DNA of 64,000 nt from assembly GCA_948330435.1 (NCBI GenBank), contig CAOJBY010000005.1:92342-156341 (forward strand). Direction: 5' to 3'. Position numbers and translations under genes: made by a program. This document shows positions 42,831 through 52,386 of this stretch, in pieces; positions within the stretch are counted from its first letter, which is position 1, and the number at the start of each line of letters is the position of its first letter. The notes beneath the pieces are model-generated. The model did no database searches. It was not told where the DNA came from and worked only from the letters and a program-made list of their open reading frames with translations. The stretch comes from an uncultured Lachnoclostridium sp. (GTDB lineage: Bacteria > Bacillota > Clostridia > Lachnospirales > Lachnospiraceae).

Positions 42831-43598
42831 TTATTCCTCCGGTACAACCAGACGTACTCCCCGTTCTGCCAGAAATGACAGCCATTCCTCTGAGAGATTT
42901 TTGTCTGTCACCAGAATGTCTCCCCGTTTCATCTGCATGGTTTTCACAAATGAAACATGTTCAAACTTGCTGCTGTCCACGGCTAAAACTGCCGTATCTG
43001 CACAGGAATACATGACATTCTTAATATCGCTGTCCAGTTCATTGGAATCTGTCAGGCCGTTGTGAATGTCAATTCCTTTGCAGGAGAGGACAGCCTTGTC
43101 AACATGATAGCCGTTTAGCACTTTCTGGGCCGCATTTCCAACCAGCGACAAAGAAGTTTCATTTAGGTTGCCTCCCGTAGAAATAACCTGAATTCCATCA
43201 TGGCCCGCCAATTCAATCAATACCTCTACGGAATTGGTAATCACGGTCAGCTTACTCTTATTCTTCAATTCTTTGGCAATCATCAGGGATGTGGAAGATG
43301 CATCCAGCATAATCCGATCGCCCTCCTCAATCAGAGCCGACACCAGCCTGGCAATAATCTGCTTCTCGCTGCGGTTTGTCTTCTCCCGAATGCGAAGAGG
43401 CATATCCACTTTCGTATTTTTATTCAGGACAGCACCGCCATAGGTTTTCTTTACATAGCCTTCACTCTCAAGCTTTTCCAGATCCCGTCGGATGGTCTCA
43501 TCCGTCACATCATACCGCTTACTCAGCTCTGATACCAAAACCCTCTGTTCTTTTTGCAAAATCGCAAGAATTTCATTTTTCCGTTCAATGGCCAGCAT
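42831..43598 (-). CDS. DeoR-family transcriptional regulator
   Basis: About 255 residues starting MLAIERKNEILAIL; ATG 43598 has AGGTGA upstream, and the frame extends only by a GTG. The N-terminal winged helix is the DeoR type (VSELSKRYDVTDETIRRDLEKLESEGYVKKTYGGAV). The C-terminal sugar-phosphate domain has DASSTSLMIAKEL and the GIDIHNGLT segment. Likely effector is a phosphorylated sugar of the adjacent pathway. Confidence 0.92.
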   Translation of the reverse strand: MLAIERKNEILAILQKEQRVLVSELSKRYDVTDETIRRDLEKLESEGYVKKTYGGAVLNKNTKVDMPLRIREKTNRSEKQIIARLVSALIEEGDRIMLDASSTSLMIAKELKNKSKLTVITNSVEVLIELAGHDGIQVISTGGNLNETSLSLVGNAAQKVLNGYHVDKAVLSCKGIDIHNGLTDSNELDSDIKNVMYSCADTAVLAVDSSKFEHVSFVKTMQMKRGDILVTDKNLSEEWLSFLAERGVRLVVPEE

Positions 43599-43719
43599 GA
43601 TTATCACCTATCTCATGTTCCACAAATTTTTTTCTCTTTGTATAGTTTAACACATTTCTTTTTGTTTTTATAGGTCTTTTTTGTTGACATTTTGGTGAAA
43701 ATTTTTCGAAATGTCTGTT

Positions 43720-44694
43720 TTACTCCTCTAACAGCTTCCTGTAATCTTCTTCCGTAAATGGTATCTCCAACGTTTTGCAGGCATCGATCACACGCTCCGG
43801 ATTGGACGAGCCATACAAAGGAACACAGTGAAAGGGCTGGCAAAAGAAGAATCCCAGGATCACCTGCGTAAGGGTGCATTCATACTTCGTTTGAAGTTCC
43901 TTAATTCTATGGGCAACTTTCATATTCCCTGGCGTATAGTAAGAATTCTCCCGAACCCCATCCTTGCCTTTCGCCGCAAGAATATGGAAAAATCCACTGC
44001 AATTTCCCATATACGGCATTGCCAGATTGCTGGGGTTGGCTACATGATACTGAAAAGTCTCACCTCTGATATAGCCCAATGTATCATCCGCAAGAGGTTT
44101 CATATATTTCATTCCCAGGTTTAGAAGATTCTGATCCGCCACAAAGCCCCGATATCCCTTTTTTGCACAATAATCATCCGCAGCCTTCATTCGTTCGGCA
44201 TCCCAATTTGAACAACCATAATAGCGGATCTTCCCTGCTTTCACAAATTCCTCCATAACCTCAATCTCTTCCTCCACAGACTGATTTCTGTTATCTCTAT
44301 GATAAAAATAAAGATCTATGTAATCCGTGCGAAGCTGCTTTAAGGAACCATCCAAATCTTCTTTCATATCCTTGTATGTCATCCGACTTTCATGTAAATC
44401 CGGAGTGGAGCTTGTCATATCCGGATGTCCACCCTTAGTAATCAGCACAATCTGACAACGCTTACCGCTGCGTGCCAGCCAGTCCCCTACCACCCGTTCG
44501 GAACGGGCTTTCTCCCCCGGTATCCAATCGGAATACACATGTGCCGTATCAATCAAATTTCCTCCCTGTTCCAGGTAGGTCCCCATAATCCGATCCGCTT
44601 CCTCTCCGTCCCAACGTAATCCGGCATCTACGGTTCCAAGTCCAATCGGATACAGGGAAAGCTCTGTATTTGGTATTATGATTCGTTTTTCCAT
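43720..44694 (-). CDS. Aldo/keto reductase, copy 1
   Basis: A 324-residue NAD(P)H-dependent oxidoreductase with a TIM barrel. Catalytic tetrad: Asp and Tyr in NLIDTAHVYSDW, Lys in VLITKGGHPD, His in LYFYHRDN. The ending FGSSNPERV-like block binds the cofactor. It is a paralogue of the gene at 44941, clearly similar along the whole length. Substrate unknown; a 6-deoxyhexose or a derived aldehyde is plausible from the neighbours. Confidence 0.92.
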   Translation of the reverse strand: MEKRIIIPNTELSLYPIGLGTVDAGLRWDGEEADRIMGTYLEQGGNLIDTAHVYSDWIPGEKARSERVVGDWLARSGKRCQIVLITKGGHPDMTSSTPDLHESRMTYKDMKEDLDGSLKQLRTDYIDLYFYHRDNRNQSVEEEIEVMEEFVKAGKIRYYGCSNWDAERMKAADDYCAKKGYRGFVADQNLLNLGMKYMKPLADDTLGYIRGETFQYHVANPSNLAMPYMGNCSGFFHILAAKGKDGVRENSYYTPGNMKVAHRIKELQTKYECTLTQVILGFFFCQPFHCVPLYGSSNPERVIDACKTLEIPFTEEDYRKLLEE

Positions 44695-44824
44695 TCTTCC
44701 GCCTCCACTTTTCGTTCTGTTTTTCTATCTCTAGGATACATTTTACAGTCTTTAAAGTCAAGAATTCAGGATAGAATCGCACTTATTTATTGCCGGAGTC
44801 GTAACAGTTCAAATCCTTCAACAA

Positions 44825-44868
44825 CAAAGTGAGCAGACAGATATGAAAAAGTCTGTCTGCTCACTTTG
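44825..44868 (-). terminator. Strong hairpin between the two aldo/keto reductase genes
   Basis: A perfect 17-bp stem starting CAAAGTGAGCAGACAGA with a 10-base loop. The T-run after it is weak (TTGTTGTTG on the minus strand), so it may reduce read-through or protect the upstream mRNA end. Confidence 0.65.
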
Positions 44869-44940
44869 CTCTATTGGCCAAATGGGGGCTTTACATTTTA
44901 AATCGTCTGACAAATAACTTTTAAAGTTCGTACCTATCAA

Positions 44941-45918
44941 TTAGTTATCTTTAAGAACATACTGGTAATCTTCAGCAGTAAATGGAACCTCCAGTGTCTT
45001 GCAGGCATCTTCTACATGCTCCGGACATGCGGGGCCATATAGAGGAACACAAATGAATGGTTGATGGAAAAAGAATCCCAGAACCACCTGTGTTATGGTA
45101 CATCCATATTTCTCCTTTAATTCCTTCACCCGCCGGGCCACTCTTACATTTCCCGGCGTATAATAAGGATTCCCTTTTACGCCCTCTTCTCCTTCCTTGT
45201 CAAAAATGTGGAAAAAGCCGCTGCAATTTCCCATATAGGGCATCTCCAGATTGGTTGGTGTCATCACATGATATTCAAAAGCGTCCCCTTTTGTATACCT
45301 AAGTGTGTCATCCTCCAAGGGATTCATATACTTCATTCCCAGATTCAAAAGGCTCTGATCTGCTACAAATCCACGATACCCCTTTACCTTACAATAGGTA
45401 TCCGCCGCTTTCATACGATCTACATCCCAGTTGGAGCAGCCATAATAGCGGATTTTACCTGCTTTCACAAATTCCTCCATAGTTTCAATTTCTTCTTCCA
45501 CTGACTGCTCCCGATTGTCTCTGTGATAAAAATAAATGTCAATATGTTCCGTCCGCAGCTGCTTTAAGGATTCATCCAGATCCTGCACCATATCCGCATG
45601 TGTCATACGGCTTTTATGAGTGTCCGGATTTTCTCCGGTCATATCCGGATGACCGCCTTTTGTAATAATAATTACCTCATTACGCTTCCCGCTTCTTGTC
45701 AGCCAATCCCCCAGAACACGCTCTGCACGGGCTTTTTCACCGGAAACCCAGTCGGAATACACATGTGCACAGTCAATCATATTTCCCCCCTGTGCCAAGT
45801 AAGTATCAAAAATCCGATCCGCATCTGCCCCATCCCAGCAAAGTCCTGCATCTACGGTTCCAAGTCCAATCGGATATACTGAAAGCTCAGTATTGGGTAT
45901 CAATATTCTCTTTTCCAT
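44941..45918 (-). CDS. Aldo/keto reductase, copy 2
   Basis: A 325-residue paralogue of the previous gene. The same catalytic residues are present (NMIDCAHVYSDW, IIITKGGHPD, IYFYHRDN). Both share the unusual WNCSGFFHI-like region (MPYMGNCSGFFHI). It lies 21 bp after rhaA. Tandem duplication with both copies intact suggests different substrates or dosage. Confidence 0.92.
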   Translation of the reverse strand: MEKRILIPNTELSVYPIGLGTVDAGLCWDGADADRIFDTYLAQGGNMIDCAHVYSDWVSGEKARAERVLGDWLTRSGKRNEVIIITKGGHPDMTGENPDTHKSRMTHADMVQDLDESLKQLRTEHIDIYFYHRDNREQSVEEEIETMEEFVKAGKIRYYGCSNWDVDRMKAADTYCKVKGYRGFVADQSLLNLGMKYMNPLEDDTLRYTKGDAFEYHVMTPTNLEMPYMGNCSGFFHIFDKEGEEGVKGNPYYTPGNVRVARRVKELKEKYGCTITQVVLGFFFHQPFICVPLYGPACPEHVEDACKTLEVPFTAEDYQYVLKDN

Positions 45919-45939
45919 GTTGTTTCTTCCTTTCTTCTT

Positions 45940-47166
45940 TTATAGTACTTTCTCCAGCCAGTCGCTTCCCGGCACACTGTTCATATCACAAAACTGTTCC
46001 CATACCAGACCGAAAGGCAGAGCCTTATGCTCTTCACTGTATACAAGACGGCGTACCAGATCGTCTGTCTCTTCATATTCTTTCAGCTTATCCGTGGGCT
46101 CCAAAAGTGCATACAGAAGAGCTTTTTTCACGCTGCGTGCTCCAAGGGCCTGAGCTGCAATGCGATTAATCGAACCGTCAAAATAGTCCGTTCCGATATG
46201 CACCTTATCAAAGGCATTCTGGCGCTTGATCTCCAGCATAACCTCTTTTAATTCATCATCCAATATTACCACATGATCGCTGTCCCAGCGGACCGGACGG
46301 CTCACATGAAGCTGAACCTGACGATCAAATACCAGATAACTGGCAAGCTTCGCCGACACTGCTTCTGTAGGATGAAAATGTCCCATATCCATGCAGACAA
46401 TACAATTATTCCGTATTGCCGCATAATTGGAATAAAATTCATGGGATCCTACCGTATAACTCTCAAGACCCAGTCCAAACAGCTTGCTCTCAAAAGAATC
46501 TATGACATACTTCCAGTCAAGCTTTTCTTTCAGGATCTCATCCATGCTCTCCATTAAAAGTTCCCGATGTTTCAGCTTATCAATGGTATAATCTTTATAG
46601 CCGTCCGGAATCCAATGGTTATTAATACAAATCCGTCCCAGCTCTCTGCCAAAATACTCACTGATCTTACGGCATCTTTTTCCATGCTCCACCCAGAATT
46701 CCCGAATCGCCGGATCATAGCTTGACAAAGTAAAATTGCTTTCCGCTTTATCATGACTAAAATAAGTAGGGTTAAAATCCAATCCCAGCTCATGCTCTTT
46801 GGCATATTCTACCCAAGAAGTAAAATTTTCCGGAGCAATGGCATCCCTGTCCACAAATTTTCCCAGATTATCCAGATAAATTGCATGAAGAGCTAATTTA
46901 TTCTTTCCCGGCACCACACTTAAAGCTTTGGTCAGATTCGTCATAAACTCTTCTCTGGTACGAGCCTTGCTGGGATCACTTCCCGTGGCCTGTATACCTC
47001 CCGAAAGTCCCCGTTTCGGACTCTCAAATCCGGAAAGGTCATCAATCTGCCAGCAATGAATGCTGACCGGAATTTTGCTCATTAATTCCAGTGCCTTATC
47101 TGTATCTACACCGGCTTCTGCATAAATTTCTTTTGCAATCCGATAGTTTTGTTCTGTCATTCCCAT
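45940..47166 (-). CDS. rhaA: L-rhamnose isomerase
   Basis: About 408 residues. ATG 47166 (MGMTEQNYRIAKEIYAEAG) is preceded by GGAGAGGAGAG; the longer frame is not used. Strong match to RhaA: VSIHCWQIDDLSGFE, GGIQATGSDPSKAR, LALHAIYLDNLG, LGLDFNPTYFSH, DMGHFHPTEAV and LHVSRPVRWDSDHVV with the metal-binding Glu/Asp/His residues. It converts L-rhamnose to L-rhamnulose. Confidence 0.95.
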   Translation of the reverse strand: MGMTEQNYRIAKEIYAEAGVDTDKALELMSKIPVSIHCWQIDDLSGFESPKRGLSGGIQATGSDPSKARTREEFMTNLTKALSVVPGKNKLALHAIYLDNLGKFVDRDAIAPENFTSWVEYAKEHELGLDFNPTYFSHDKAESNFTLSSYDPAIREFWVEHGKRCRKISEYFGRELGRICINNHWIPDGYKDYTIDKLKHRELLMESMDEILKEKLDWKYVIDSFESKLFGLGLESYTVGSHEFYSNYAAIRNNCIVCMDMGHFHPTEAVSAKLASYLVFDRQVQLHVSRPVRWDSDHVVILDDELKEVMLEIKRQNAFDKVHIGTDYFDGSINRIAAQALGARSVKKALLYALLEPTDKLKEYEETDDLVRRLVYSEEHKALPFGLVWEQFCDMNSVPGSDWLEKVL

Positions 47167-47191
47167 GCTGCAACTCTCCTCTCCATAAAAA

Positions 47192-48568
47192 TCATTTTGT
47201 ATCTTTGTGCTGTACCTTTTCCCGATAAAGAGATAGATAGATCTCCTGATCACGCATCACACAGCCGGTCTGACAATGGCCGATTTGAATCAAATCATAA
47301 CACTTGTCGCAAAGCATACAGCATTTATTGCGGAACATGGTCTTATGCTCTTTCAGATCCCGTACAAAATCAGGATATGCAAATCCCTGACGTCCAAAGC
47401 CTCCCAGGTCAAACCATCCCTGATTAATTCCTCCTGCTGTTACATTTCCGCCAAACTGCTCAAGCCATGTAAGACCAGTGCATACGAAAATACCGCCCGG
47501 AACCGCCTCTTTAATCTCTTTTGTAGCTTTCAGCAGATCAAAGGTTCCCTTATACGGGTTAATCTCTGCCTCTGGCCCATCTTCATGTTCTGCCATAAGT
47601 CCCCGTCCATAAGGCTGATATCTGGGCATCATAGTGGACAGATCAATAAGACGCACATCTCGCTCTACAAGCATTTGGCAAAGCTTGATCGGCTCCGTCA
47701 AATCCGGCTCCATAACACCCTCTTCTTTCTTCATTCCCCAGCCATAAGGATACGGCACACAGTCATAGGCATTCAGACGCACACAGATATCTATTGCATT
47801 TCCCAGATTTTTGCGAATACCGTCAATAATCATAAACAATGCCCTTGTCCGGTTTTCAAAGCTTCCGCCAAACTTACCGGGACGGGTAAACGCAGACAGC
47901 AACTCCCGAAGGATATATTCATGACATACTTTCACGTCAACGGCATCAAAGCCTGCCTGATGTGCCAGGATTGCCCCGTCAATAAATCCACGGATAATTT
48001 CTTCAATTTTATCATCTGTTGCAATGGTAATCTTTCCGCTGCTTCCGTCAATACTGTTGTGATCGTCCATATACGGATTCTCACACACTGCAAGAGGAGT
48101 AGACTGCCAGTTCTTGTCATTGCTGCGGCGGCCGGAATGGGTCAGCTGCAAAATATTATAAGGACGACGGCCAAAATTCTCTACGGCAACTGCATTTGCC
48201 TCATCCACCATACGTTTAATCTCTGCAACCGTAGAGGGACGGATCACCATCTGAAGAGGATTGCAGCGTCCATCCTCAGATATAGCTATGGACTCATACC
48301 AAAGCATTCCTGCACCTCCCCCGGCATATCTTTTATATCTTCGAAAATCAAGTTCAGAAGGACTTCCGTCCGGATTCCCGTCAAATCCCTCACAAGGCTG
48401 AAGGCAAATTCTATTTGGTACCGTCTTGTCACCAATCTGAATAGGCTCAAACAAAATGTCCACATTTTCGTCTACCGGAAAAGGCATTCCCGCCGCTTTC
48501 ATGACATCCTCAAAATCCTTTGGCGTATTCATCTGGTTAAATTTGAATGGATTTAATACTTTTTTCAT
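47192..48568 (-). CDS. Old yellow enzyme-type FMN oxidoreductase with C-terminal Fe-S cysteines
   Basis: A 458-residue flavoprotein. It begins with a lead-in, then DILFEPIQIGDKTVPNRICLQPCEG, typical of the NADH:flavin oxidoreductase barrel, with LQLTHSGRRS, a GFDAVDVKVCHEYILRELLSAFTR catalytic block, and a C-terminal CCMLCDKCYDLIQIGHCQTGC cluster that resembles the 4Fe-4S site of 2,4-dienoyl-CoA reductases. The second half (flavin/NAD domains) is absent. In a sugar operon its substrate is unclear. Confidence 0.88.
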   Translation of the reverse strand: MKKVLNPFKFNQMNTPKDFEDVMKAAGMPFPVDENVDILFEPIQIGDKTVPNRICLQPCEGFDGNPDGSPSELDFRRYKRYAGGGAGMLWYESIAISEDGRCNPLQMVIRPSTVAEIKRMVDEANAVAVENFGRRPYNILQLTHSGRRSNDKNWQSTPLAVCENPYMDDHNSIDGSSGKITIATDDKIEEIIRGFIDGAILAHQAGFDAVDVKVCHEYILRELLSAFTRPGKFGGSFENRTRALFMIIDGIRKNLGNAIDICVRLNAYDCVPYPYGWGMKKEEGVMEPDLTEPIKLCQMLVERDVRLIDLSTMMPRYQPYGRGLMAEHEDGPEAEINPYKGTFDLLKATKEIKEAVPGGIFVCTGLTWLEQFGGNVTAGGINQGWFDLGGFGRQGFAYPDFVRDLKEHKTMFRNKCCMLCDKCYDLIQIGHCQTGCVMRDQEIYLSLYREKVQHKDTK

Positions 48569-48610
48569 GCTCGTAATTTCCTCCTACTACTTCGATGTTG
48601 TTTTCTCTGC

Positions 48611-48940
48611 TTATCTGTTGGGAAAAGTAACTGCCAAAAATACAGCCTCTTCCTCTTCATTATTTTGAATCTCATGCAATTCGCCTGCCGGTATGTATAC
48701 GGCGTCATTTGCTTTCAGCCTTTTTATTAATTCGCCTTTTTGTAATACCTCCATACTCCCTTTCAGCATCAGGAACACATGACTCAAATCCTCATGAAGT
48801 TCTTCCTCCATTCCGGCTCCGGCCGGAAAAGAAGTCACATGGATATCTACCTCGCCTTTATAAATGCTACGAGACATTACCGATGCGTCATGTCCGGCCG
48901 GTGTATATATCTTTCCTTCCTCCGCCATAATAAATTTCAT
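48611..48940 (-). CDS. Small cupin-domain protein
   Basis: A 109-residue single-domain cupin. The first motif is degenerate around ELHEDLSHVFLMLKG; the second is AVYIPAGELHEI. It may bind a metal through His and Glu and act as an isomerase, epimerase or sensor. It is 42 bp before the oxidoreductase gene and 4 bp after the permease. Confidence 0.82.
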   Translation of the reverse strand: MKFIMAEEGKIYTPAGHDASVMSRSIYKGEVDIHVTSFPAGAGMEEELHEDLSHVFLMLKGSMEVLQKGELIKRLKANDAVYIPAGELHEIQNNEEEEAVFLAVTFPNR

Positions 48941-48944
48941 AAGA

Positions 48945-49910
48945 TTAAACCTTCCTCTTTGTTATCTGCTTGCGAATCACCGTATCAAGGAGTACGGTTC
49001 CTATAATCAACACACCTATTACCGCATCCCTCAGTTCACTGGGCACTGCCAAAAGATTCATGCAGTTCACTACCATTGTCATTGCCAGTGCTCCTACAAT
49101 TGTTCCCGGGATACCTCCCTCTCCTCCTGACGCACTGGTTCCGCCCATATAAACGGCAGCCAGAACATTCAGAAGATAAGGGCTTCCAATATCCGACTGC
49201 ACGGAATTCATTCGGGCCACATAAAGAATTCCTGCCGCAGCAGATGTAAAGCCACTGATAATAAAGGCTTTCATAATTACTTTCTTGGCATCAATTCCGG
49301 ACATCATAGCCTGTGTAGGATTAGAACCTACAGAATAACATTTTCGGCCGAAAGTTGTCTTCTTCATCAACAGAATTCCGATAATCACTATCACAACCAT
49401 GCAAACAGTTGCCATGGAAATATAATTGAAAACCAATCCATTTCCGATAAAGCGAAAGTCATCATGAAAAGAATATAAAATATATCCGTTCAAGATAACA
49501 TAGGCAAATCCCAATACTGCCCATTGAAGACCATATGTTGAAATAAATGCCGGTATCTTTACATAAGCAATCATATAACCATTTAAAGCCCCAAGAAGAC
49601 AGCCTGCCAAAAGACCTATCAAAATGGCCAACACAAAATTCATGTTATAAGACTTCATTAGAATTGCCGTAACAACACCGCCCATAGTCATAATGGAGCC
49701 TGCGGACAGATCCGGACCATTCGTCACAATCGCCAGGGTCTCTCCTACACCCAAAATAATCAGAATACTTGCATTTGCCAGATTATTGCCAATATTGCGG
49801 AGACTCAGGAAAGAGGGATCAATGATACATCCCAAAATAATAATTACCAGCAGAATTGCAAAACGACTCATGGCTGGCAACAGATTGCTGCCTGTTAATT
49901 TTCTGCTCAT
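48945..49910 (-). CDS. ABC sugar transporter permease (RbsC type)
   Basis: A 321-residue inner membrane protein with about ten hydrophobic segments. The conserved EAA-like block and GPDLSAGSIMTMGGVV and AAVYMGGTSASGGEGGIPGTIVGA match the ribose-type (CUT2) permease family. Its start overlaps the stop of the second permease by 4 bp. Confidence 0.92.
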   Translation of the reverse strand: MSRKLTGSNLLPAMSRFAILLVIIILGCIIDPSFLSLRNIGNNLANASILIILGVGETLAIVTNGPDLSAGSIMTMGGVVTAILMKSYNMNFVLAILIGLLAGCLLGALNGYMIAYVKIPAFISTYGLQWAVLGFAYVILNGYILYSFHDDFRFIGNGLVFNYISMATVCMVVIVIIGILLMKKTTFGRKCYSVGSNPTQAMMSGIDAKKVIMKAFIISGFTSAAAGILYVARMNSVQSDIGSPYLLNVLAAVYMGGTSASGGEGGIPGTIVGALAMTMVVNCMNLLAVPSELRDAVIGVLIIGTVLLDTVIRKQITKRKV

Positions 49911-50854
49911 CCTTTCTCCTCCTTCATTGACGCTCTCACTTCAAACACAATAGACAGAATCAGGACGGTTCCCAGGATTGCCGGCTGCCAGATAGACGGA
50001 ATCCGTATTACATTCATTCCACTGCGTATGATTGTCAGCAGTGCTACCCCCAGGATCGTTCCTTTTACATCGCCCTTTCCGATATTCATGCTTGTTCCGC
50101 CCAGAATCGCACAGCAAATAGCCTCGAACTCCCATTTTTTTCCCACAATCGGATCCGCAACCTCCAGCCTGGATGTCAGAATAACCGCCGCAAGGCCCGT
50201 TACCAGTCCTGCAAAAACATAGATCATGAATTTCCAGAGGCGAGTGTGCACACCTGACAGTCTGGCTCCCTCTGCATTTCCTCCGATTGCATAGAGGTAG
50301 CGTCCAAAACGTGTTCTGTCCTGAATCAAAATAATAATTATATAAAGCAGAAGGCAGCAGATAAACGCCATGGGAACTTTCTTGTTTAATGTTGCTCCGA
50401 TTTTCAAAAATGCTTCATCATAGATGACAATTCCTTCTTTATTGGTTAAAACCAATGCGATTCCATAAAAAATTCCCTGTGTCCCCAGCGTTGTAATAAA
50501 CGGAGGCAAATTGCAATAAGAAATAAAAAATCCATTGATTGCTCCACAGGCCGCCCCCGTTACAGCTCCCACAACAAATACGAGAGGAATCGGCACTCCC
50601 CCTGTCACGGCCAAAGCAGCTGTAATGCCGCCCAATGTCAATGTGGCCCCTAATGAAAGATCCAGGCCCCCGCTGATAATCACAAAGGTTGCTGCAGATG
50701 CCACGATCAGAAGCACCGACCCCTGCTGTAGCAGAATTAAGAGATTCCGGTATGTCAGATACTGATTGGAACGCATACTAAAAATAATGATCAGTATTAA
50801 AATAAACCAGACGAGCAGAGGAATTTTGTGTAATACTTGCTTAATTTTTTTCAT
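49907..50854 (-). CDS. ABC sugar transporter permease (RbsC type), second
   Basis: About 315 residues starting MKKIKQVLHKI; ATG 50854 has ACGGAGGAG upstream, and the frame extends by a GTG. The family signature GGLDLSLGATLTLGG and CCAILGGTSMNIGKGDVKGTILG is present. It pairs with the permease at 48945, so the pore is a heterodimer. It overlaps the ATPase stop by 14 bp. Confidence 0.9.
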   Translation of the reverse strand: MKKIKQVLHKIPLLVWFILILIIIFSMRSNQYLTYRNLLILLQQGSVLLIVASAATFVIISGGLDLSLGATLTLGGITAALAVTGGVPIPLVFVVGAVTGAACGAINGFFISYCNLPPFITTLGTQGIFYGIALVLTNKEGIVIYDEAFLKIGATLNKKVPMAFICCLLLYIIIILIQDRTRFGRYLYAIGGNAEGARLSGVHTRLWKFMIYVFAGLVTGLAAVILTSRLEVADPIVGKKWEFEAICCAILGGTSMNIGKGDVKGTILGVALLTIIRSGMNVIRIPSIWQPAILGTVLILSIVFEVRASMKEEKG

Positions 50855-52373
50855 CTTGCTCCTCCGTTCTTGCACCCTCTAAAGCATAGGAAAGAATCGT
50901 CTCCTGAGTCACGTCAGATGCATCCAGTTCTTTCACTATCTTTCTGTCCCGCATAACATATATTCGATCACTCATACCAATAATCTCCGGCATGTCCGAG
51001 GAGATCATGATAATCGCCTTTCCCTCCTTAGCCAGGTTATCCATAAAAGAATAAACTTCCTTTTTGGCTCCTACATCAATACCCCGGGTGGGCTCATCAA
51101 AAATAATCACATCAGCTCTGGTTGACAGCCACTTGGCCAAAACGACCTTTTGCTGATTACCCCCTGACAGGTTATTCGCCTTTTGTTCCGACGATGGTGT
51201 AGAGATATTCAATTCTTTGATATATTGTTCCACAATCTCATTTTCTTTTTGTTTGTTAAGCCACCCCTTTTTACTGATTCTCCCCAGGCTTGCCATTACA
51301 ATATTCTGTGACACAGACAGAATCAAAGACAATCCCTGGTGCTTTCGATCCTCCGGAATCAAAGATACACCCTTTTCGATCAGCTCCTCTACGGTTGCTT
51401 TTTGTCTGATTTCCTCATCCTTTAAGATGATTGTACCTTTCTCATACGGATCCACATGGAATATTGCCCTGGCAAGTTCTGTGCGGCCTGCTCCTACCAG
51501 ACCGGATAAGCCTACAATCTCACCCCTATGTACCTCCATGCATATATCCTCAAGCTTTTCCTTTCTGGAATACAGGTGCTCCACTTTCAATATAGTGTCT
51601 CCTCTGGAATGAGCACTCCTCTGATATAAATTACCAATTTTTCGTCCTACCATCAGGCTCACTATCTCGTCTGTGCTAATCTTGTCAACATCCTCGGTTG
51701 CAATATACTGCCCGTCACGCATAATGGTTACTCTGTCGCCAATCTGGGGAATTTCCTGCATTCTATGGGAAATATATATGATTCCGATTCCCTTTTCTTT
51801 TAAAGAATGTATAATCGAAAATAACTGTTCAATTTCCACACCTGACAGGGCAGCCGTAGGCTCATCCATAATCAAAACTTTCAGATCATGGGTCAGAGCC
51901 TTGGCCACCTCAACCATCTGCTGCTGTGCTACCGGAATTGTGCTTGCCAAGGCATGGGTATCTACTTTCATTTTCATATCAGATAAAAGTTCCTGTGCCT
52001 TGGCATGCATCCCTTTCCGATCGATCAACAGTCCTTTTCCCGGCATATGATCGATGAAAATATTTTCAGCCACATTGAGATAGGGAATGAGGTTAAACTC
52101 TTGATAAATAATCCCAATACCTTTTTCCTGCAAAGACACCGGATCAAATTTTGTAATTTTTTCTCCGGAAATATACAGTTCTCCGTTATCGGGAATGTAA
52201 GCACCGGCCAATACTTTCATCAGCGTGGATTTTCCTGCACCATTTTCGCCCATTAAAATATGTACCTCGCCTGGCTTTAAATCAAAGCTTACGTCGTCCA
52301 GTGCTTTTACCCCTGGGAATACCTTGGTAATATGCCGCATCTCAACCAGATATTCATTTTCCCTATTTTTCAT
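50841..52373 (-). CDS. ABC sugar transporter ATPase (RbsA type)
   Basis: A 510-residue protein with two ATPase halves. The first Walker A is GENGAGKSTLMKVLAG, Walker B LIMDEPTAAL; the second half has a degenerate Walker A (GLVGAGRTE) and signature NLSGGNQQKVVLAKWL with IIFDEPTRGIDVG. This is the usual layout of CUT2 importers. Confidence 0.95.
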   Translation of the reverse strand: MKNRENEYLVEMRHITKVFPGVKALDDVSFDLKPGEVHILMGENGAGKSTLMKVLAGAYIPDNGELYISGEKITKFDPVSLQEKGIGIIYQEFNLIPYLNVAENIFIDHMPGKGLLIDRKGMHAKAQELLSDMKMKVDTHALASTIPVAQQQMVEVAKALTHDLKVLIMDEPTAALSGVEIEQLFSIIHSLKEKGIGIIYISHRMQEIPQIGDRVTIMRDGQYIATEDVDKISTDEIVSLMVGRKIGNLYQRSAHSRGDTILKVEHLYSRKEKLEDICMEVHRGEIVGLSGLVGAGRTELARAIFHVDPYEKGTIILKDEEIRQKATVEELIEKGVSLIPEDRKHQGLSLILSVSQNIVMASLGRISKKGWLNKQKENEIVEQYIKELNISTPSSEQKANNLSGGNQQKVVLAKWLSTRADVIIFDEPTRGIDVGAKKEVYSFMDNLAKEGKAIIMISSDMPEIIGMSDRIYVMRDRKIVKELDASDVTQETILSYALEGARTEEQDEKN

Positions 52374-52386
52374 AAACAGACCTCAC

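Noticed and set aside
47276..48556. A 426-codon open frame on the plus strand
   Set aside because: Antisense shadow of the OYE-type gene.
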